Source: Myxococcales bacterium
GTDB lineage: Bacteria; Myxococcota_A; Polyangia; Polyangiales; Houyiibacteriaceae
Assembly: GCA_029863605.1 (NCBI GenBank)
Contig: JAOTVB010000014.1
Coordinates: 1 to 64,000 of the forward strand
Length of the DNA stretch: 64,000 nt
Reading direction: 5' to 3'
Below are positions 62,469-64,000 of the stretch, piece after piece. Made by a program: the position numbers and the translations under genes. Position 1 is the first letter of the stretch. Every line of letters begins with the position of its first letter. Below the pieces are notes generated by a model. The model was not told the origin of the DNA, did not search any database, and saw only the letters and a list, made by a program, of their open reading frames with translations.

Positions 62469-64000
62469 CGGAGCCACACGTCGGCGAAGAGCAGCCCGAG
62501 GGCGAGGGTCAGAAGCCATGGCGTGAGCGGCTCTTCGAGCCCTCGCAAGGTGACTCCGCCAGGACGGTCGAAGCCGGTAGCCACGTCTGGCAACTCGTCG
62601 GGAACGAGGTCGCTCTCGCCGCTTGGGGCGTTGACGACGAACGCGAAGCGGGGGCCTTGGACTCCGTTGACTAGCACGCGGTATGCACCGATTTCGGTCG
62701 TCTCCCGAAACGCCACACGGTCTGCTTGCGGCAGGTCCAACGTGCGGCCCGATGGAGTGATCACTTGAATGCGCTGGGTTTGCGTCGACCCTGGGAGCGA
62801 TACGGCTTGGAACGGCTCCACCGAGTGCTCCGTACGACCAGCGAGCCGCGCTAGGGTCTGCAAAACGAAAGGGACGAATGCGGGCTGGTAGGGCAGATCC
62901 GTCCATGCGTCGTCGAGCGTCGTCGCGAGCATCGCCACGCGCCCGCTCCGATACCGATGCTCCACCATAGCCGGCGAGCCGTCGCTGAACCGCGCCGTCA
63001 CGACCGCATCGAGCGAAGTCTCCTCAATCGGCGCTCGGCCGTTGACGGTCACCTGGGCGAGCTCGGGAAGGCCTTCCGAGCGTAGTGACAAAGGCCCATC
63101 GTCGGTCCGGGTAGCCGTATATCGGCCGGGCAACAAATCTCGCAGAACGTTTCCGTACGCGCGAGGGTTGATCTTGTTGCCTGCAGTGACCCACAGACTA
63201 CCTCCACCGGACACAAAACGCTGTAGGAGCGGGAGCCACTTCGAATCCAACGTAGCGTTGGCCAACACCACCACGTCCGACCGAATGATGGCGCTTTCCG
63301 AAAAATCTTGTGCGTCGAGCGTTTCGACGGCAAAGGAGCGGCCTGCCTGAGGCGCGACCTCCAGGGCTTGGGCGATGAAGGCGGTTTCCCGCCTTCGTGG
63401 ATCGGGATGCGGATCGCCGTCGACCAGCAGGACGTGGATCGTGTCGGAGCCGAGCAGAACGCCTCTCACGTTGTCGGCTGAGAGCACGTCGTCGGGATCG
63501 AGTTGCATCTCCACCACGGCATCCACCGATCCGGCCGGCAGCGTCAACACCGCCACGCCTTCCTTTCCGGACCACTCGACCGGGCTCGTTTGCGTGTCTT
63601 GGCCCTTGCGGCGCAGTCGAATGTTCTGCGGCCTAGTGGTGTTGGTGCCCGACACTTTGGCCTCGAGCTGAAGTCCTTTGTCGGAATCCCTGCTGCCTGT
63701 CACCTCCACCGCCCGAATCCAACGGTTATCGGGGTTGGGTGTGGCGACCTGCTCGAAACCGATACTTACGCCCCGAGTGGGCCAATCGCATTCTTCCGAG
63801 TGTGCGCCCTTCGTGAAATCCGAAAACACCACCAGCCGCCGCTCTCCGAGGTCGCTCTCCAAGAGCAAGTCGACCGCCAGTCGAACGGCGTCACACAGCG
63901 CGTTCGCTCGAATCGAGCGCTCTTCGATCTCTCCAAAAGCATCTGTTGCCAGTTCGACCTCGGAGCTCCGCCGGAGCCAAACGCGCGGTGGCTTTCCGGC
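62450..64000 (-). CDS. BatA-like membrane VWA protein, 3' part
   Basis: The frame is open from the stop at 62450 to the window edge, 516 codons, so the start lies outside. The visible part includes a VWA-like segment (RRLVVFSDFTKG), Ig-like strands, a glutamine-amidotransferase-like region (HVLLVDGDPHPDPRRRETAFIAQAL, RFVSGGGSLWVTAGNKI), a segment that monitors bound area (VAMLATTLDDAWTDLPYQPAFVPFVLQTLARLAG), and a C-terminal membrane helix (PWLLTLALGLLFADVWLRQVRRR). This matches large BatA/DUF4159-associated membrane proteins and is related in layout to the gene at 44.5 kb. Its stop overlaps prmC by 19 bases. Confidence 0.85.
   Translation of the reverse strand, partial: AGKPPRVWLRRSSEVELATDAFGEIEERSIRANALCDAVRLAVDLLLESDLGERRLVVFSDFTKGAHSEECDWPTRGVSIGFEQVATPNPDNRWIRAVEVTGSRDSDKGLQLEAKVSGTNTTRPQNIRLRRKGQDTQTSPVEWSGKEGVAVLTLPAGSVDAVVEMQLDPDDVLSADNVRGVLLGSDTIHVLLVDGDPHPDPRRRETAFIAQALEVAPQAGRSFAVETLDAQDFSESAIIRSDVVVLANATLDSKWLPLLQRFVSGGGSLWVTAGNKINPRAYGNVLRDLLPGRYTATRTDDGPLSLRSEGLPELAQVTVNGRAPIEETSLDAVVTARFSDGSPAMVEHRYRSGRVAMLATTLDDAWTDLPYQPAFVPFVLQTLARLAGRTEHSVEPFQAVSLPGSTQTQRIQVITPSGRTLDLPQADRVAFRETTEIGAYRVLVNGVQGPRFAFVVNAPSGESDLVPDELPDVATGFDRPGGVTLRGLEEPLTPWLLTLALGLLFADVWLRQVRRR

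Overview
This is a gene-dense, high-GC bacterial chromosome segment with about 50 protein genes, few gaps, and no rRNA, tRNA, CRISPR array, insertion sequence or phage gene that I could recognise. The gene families suggest a didermic, piliated bacterium of the Myxococcota / former Deltaproteobacteria. The pointers are a pilMNOPQ operon with an AMIN-domain secretin, many lipoprotein signal peptides, a Ser/Thr kinase with a C-terminal membrane anchor, a zinc-ribbon/GYF/TPR membrane protein, a GAF-sigma54 activator and a fused double UvrA. The taxonomic call is inference from gene content only.

Layout. 0-10.6 kb: a trans-sulfuration enzyme, an IHF-type protein with a good promoter, tyrosyl-tRNA synthetase, a TetR regulator with a probable leaderless promoter/operator driving a CrtI/RetSat-like oxidoreductase and a flavin-reductase-like protein, an M20 peptidase translationally coupled to a P-loop protein of unknown role, glutamate-cysteine ligase (reverse strand) and an orphan TRAP solute-binding protein. 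10.6-21.2 kb: a SulP transporter back to back with pyrE, a run of lipoproteins (HEAT repeats, parvulin-like PPIase) ending in a membrane-anchored kinase, then a reverse-strand group of an LpoA-like lipoprotein, an Fe-S (CCG-domain) protein and ksgA. 21.3-25.2 kb: a 57-residue protein, a sigma54 activator and a LysM/M15-type cell-wall protein. 25.2-32.4 kb: an XRE-type regulator, pilM-N-O-P-Q and a fused aroK-aroB gene. The pilus ATPase PilB is encoded separately at 58.7 kb.

32.5-46.7 kb: a small lipoprotein, SppA coupled to a zinc-ribbon/GYF/TPR protein (reverse), deoC, a thioredoxin-rhodanese fusion, a DUF255 thioredoxin-like protein, citrate synthase, ApbE (reverse), and a DUF4159 protein next to a VWA-like membrane protein. 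46.8-64 kb: a 1775-residue tandem UvrA, a HAD-IIA phosphatase, a lipoprotein GH31 glucosidase, a reverse-strand pyrC-carA-(CoA-transferase-like) operon, a small conserved-looking protein, pilB, a TPR-like membrane protein, prmC and the 3' part of a BatA-like membrane protein that runs off the window.

The genes fit a housekeeping core (pyrimidine synthesis, translation, DNA repair, shikimate pathway, citrate cycle) interleaved with an envelope programme (type IV pilus, lipoproteins, peptidoglycan-linked proteins, signalling). I did not find a clearly new defence or biosynthetic system. The items most worth a second look are the ZnR-GYF-TM-TPR protein coupled to SppA, the M20 plus P-loop pair, the tandem UvrA, the rhodanese domain lacking its cysteine, and a GC-rich hairpin-forming repeat at convergent gene ends.
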